Origin: Mycobacterium sp. 852014-50255_SCH5639931
GTDB lineage: Bacteria; Actinomycetota; Actinomycetes; Mycobacteriales; Mycobacteriaceae
Reading direction: 5' to 3'
Assembly: GCF_001665605.1 (NCBI RefSeq)
Contig: NZ_LZSV01000017.1
Span: 62,001 to 126,000 of the forward strand
Length of the DNA: 64,000 nt
Under the pieces are notes generated by a model that was not told the DNA's origin, ran no database searches, and worked only from the letters and a program-made list of their open reading frames with translations. Position numbers and translations under genes: made by a program. Numbering within the stretch: the first letter of the stretch is position 1; the number at the start of each line of letters is the position of its first letter. Below, in pieces: positions 63,168 to 64,000 of this stretch.

Positions 63168-63794
63168 TCATAACGGCTCCATCAGCACGTCGACGTGCAG
63201 CGGCGCACACCGGTCGATCAGCCAGATCTGGTCGGCGGGGCTGGCGAAGATGCGCGCGTGGGATGGGTCCTGAGCGAAGGCTGGGTCTGTTCCGGGGCCG
63301 CACCTGTCGCCGAAGAAGACGTAGGCCTTGGTGTCGTTGCATTGCCGCGACATCCACACCAGCCCATCCAGCCCGGCGCCGTGCGCGGCTTCGGCCCAAC
63401 GCACCGTGGTGTCGTAGCTCGACGCCGGGCTCGCCGTGAGTTCGGTGGCGGTGACCTTGAGGCGTCGCAGCCCGGTGCCGTGCAGCACGCCCAGACGCAC
63501 GGGCCGGGTCACTTCCAGCCGGACGAGCACTTTGTCCGCGTATTGGTCGTAGGGGAGCAGGCCACCCTCGACGGGAATGTCGTGCAGGAGCGTCTCGGCG
63601 ATGGCCGCATCCTCGGTATCGGCCCCGTACATGATCGGCACGACCGGGTCGCCGAAGAAACCGAATCGGGTGCGCGCGCCGATGCCGGGGTTGAAGTCGG
63701 TGGCGGTGCGCGCCGCCGACAGCACGCGGTAGAGCGGGTGTCCCGCCGGCAGGGTGGCCGTGGCCGGGTCGAACGGGTCCGGGGGTCGCCTCAC
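63168..63794 (-). CDS. RES-domain toxin (NAD+ phosphorylase type, MbcT-like)
   Basis: A 208-residue protein starting at GTG 63794, which overlaps the antitoxin stop (GTGA). The RES signature residues are seen as Arg in HPLYRVLSAAR, Glu in AIAETLLHDIP and Ser in SSYDTTVRWAEA. RES toxins such as MbcT of M. tuberculosis destroy NAD+. A longer frame upstream exists but conflicts with the antitoxin overlap. Paired with an MbcA-like antitoxin immediately upstream. Confidence 0.85.
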   Translation of the reverse strand: MRRPPDPFDPATATLPAGHPLYRVLSAARTATDFNPGIGARTRFGFFGDPVVPIMYGADTEDAAIAETLLHDIPVEGGLLPYDQYADKVLVRLEVTRPVRLGVLHGTGLRRLKVTATELTASPASSYDTTVRWAEAAHGAGLDGLVWMSRQCNDTKAYVFFGDRCGPGTDPAFAQDPSHARIFASPADQIWLIDRCAPLHVDVLMEPL

Positions 63795-64000
63795 CACGAG
63801 ACGGCCAGGGCCTCCGCAGCGACCGCAACGACGCGATCCGGCTCGGTGGCGAGGCGGTCCACGGGCCGCTGCCCGTCCAGGTAGGTGGTGGGCGAGCACA
63901 GCCACTGCACCAGCCCGGCCTCCGACCAGCCGTTGTCCTCCGCGATCTCGCGCAGCCGGGCGATGACCGCCAGCGGTTTCCCGTCCGGGCCGAACTGGAA
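63791..64000 (-). CDS. MbcA/Xre-type antitoxin, C-terminal part (partial)
   Basis: The gene is cut by the window edge. The 69 visible residues include LAVIARLREIAEDNGWSEAG, WLCSPTTYLDGQRPVDRL and AAEALAVSW, matching the DUF2384/MbcA antitoxins that cap RES toxins; the final Trp region usually enters the toxin active site. Stop TGA at 63791-63793 overlaps the toxin GTG. The DNA-binding half lies outside the window. Confidence 0.85.
   Translation of the reverse strand, partial: FQFGPDGKPLAVIARLREIAEDNGWSEAGLVQWLCSPTTYLDGQRPVDRLATEPDRVVAVAAEALAVSW

Overview
The window is high-GC actinobacterial chromosome and reads as a slow-growing Mycobacterium, probably of or near the M. avium complex. The two flanks follow the gene order of M. 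tuberculosis Rv0529 to Rv0565c almost exactly: ccsA, the Rv0530 ATPase, fabH, menA, an MTA phosphorylase, an epimerase, menE, pitA, menB, fadD8, menC, bpoC, menD, mgtA, then menG, menJ, grcC1, htpX, gpsA and a Baeyer-Villiger monooxygenase. Gene names and synteny come from recalled family knowledge; no search was run.

Left flank (1-28252): core metabolism centred on menaquinone synthesis (menA, menE, menB, menC, menD), with fabH, phosphate transport (pitA), polyprenyl-phosphate and mannolipid glycosyltransferases (9556-10209, mgtA) and several membrane proteins. Where M. tuberculosis has vapBC3 between menB and fadD8, this window has an F420-type (DUF385) oxidoreductase gene, an aldo/keto reductase and a divergent TetR regulator with two clear palindromic operators. 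The right flank (53244-64000) resumes with menG, a DUF732 secreted protein, menJ, a polyprenyl diphosphate synthase, htpX, a SulP transporter, gpsA and a monooxygenase. It ends in a RES-domain toxin with its MbcA-like antitoxin cut by the window edge.

Between mgtA and menG, which are neighbours in M. tuberculosis, about 25 kb of accessory DNA is inserted (28253-53243). Its first half looks like a peptide natural-product (RiPP) locus: a full-length LanB-type dehydratase, a C39-peptidase ABC exporter, a small single-pass membrane protein and two short precursor genes. The two precursors have nearly identical 29-residue Gly-Gly leaders but very different cores, both rich in Thr and Gly and both without cysteine. 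No LanC cyclase gene is present. An ECF sigma factor with a built-in zinc-binding anti-sigma-like tail, an FHA-HTH protein, a methyltransferase and a P450 flank it. The operon and each precursor gene are preceded by the same promoter-like element (GTCACSYTT, exactly 17 bases, CTACC), and each precursor gene is followed by a long perfect or near-perfect hairpin. This is the best candidate for an undescribed system here: a regulated producer of dehydrated, Cys-free, possibly linear peptides.

The second half of the insert (38096-53143) holds signalling and redox genes: a P450, three large class III cyclase/ATPase proteins (one interrupted by a one-base frameshift), an SRPBCC protein, a flavin monooxygenase, a LuxR-type regulator with a degenerate receiver domain, and two small secreted proteins. 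A palindrome of the form GTARTCGAYTAC occurs in three intergenic regions of this half and may mark a shared regulon.
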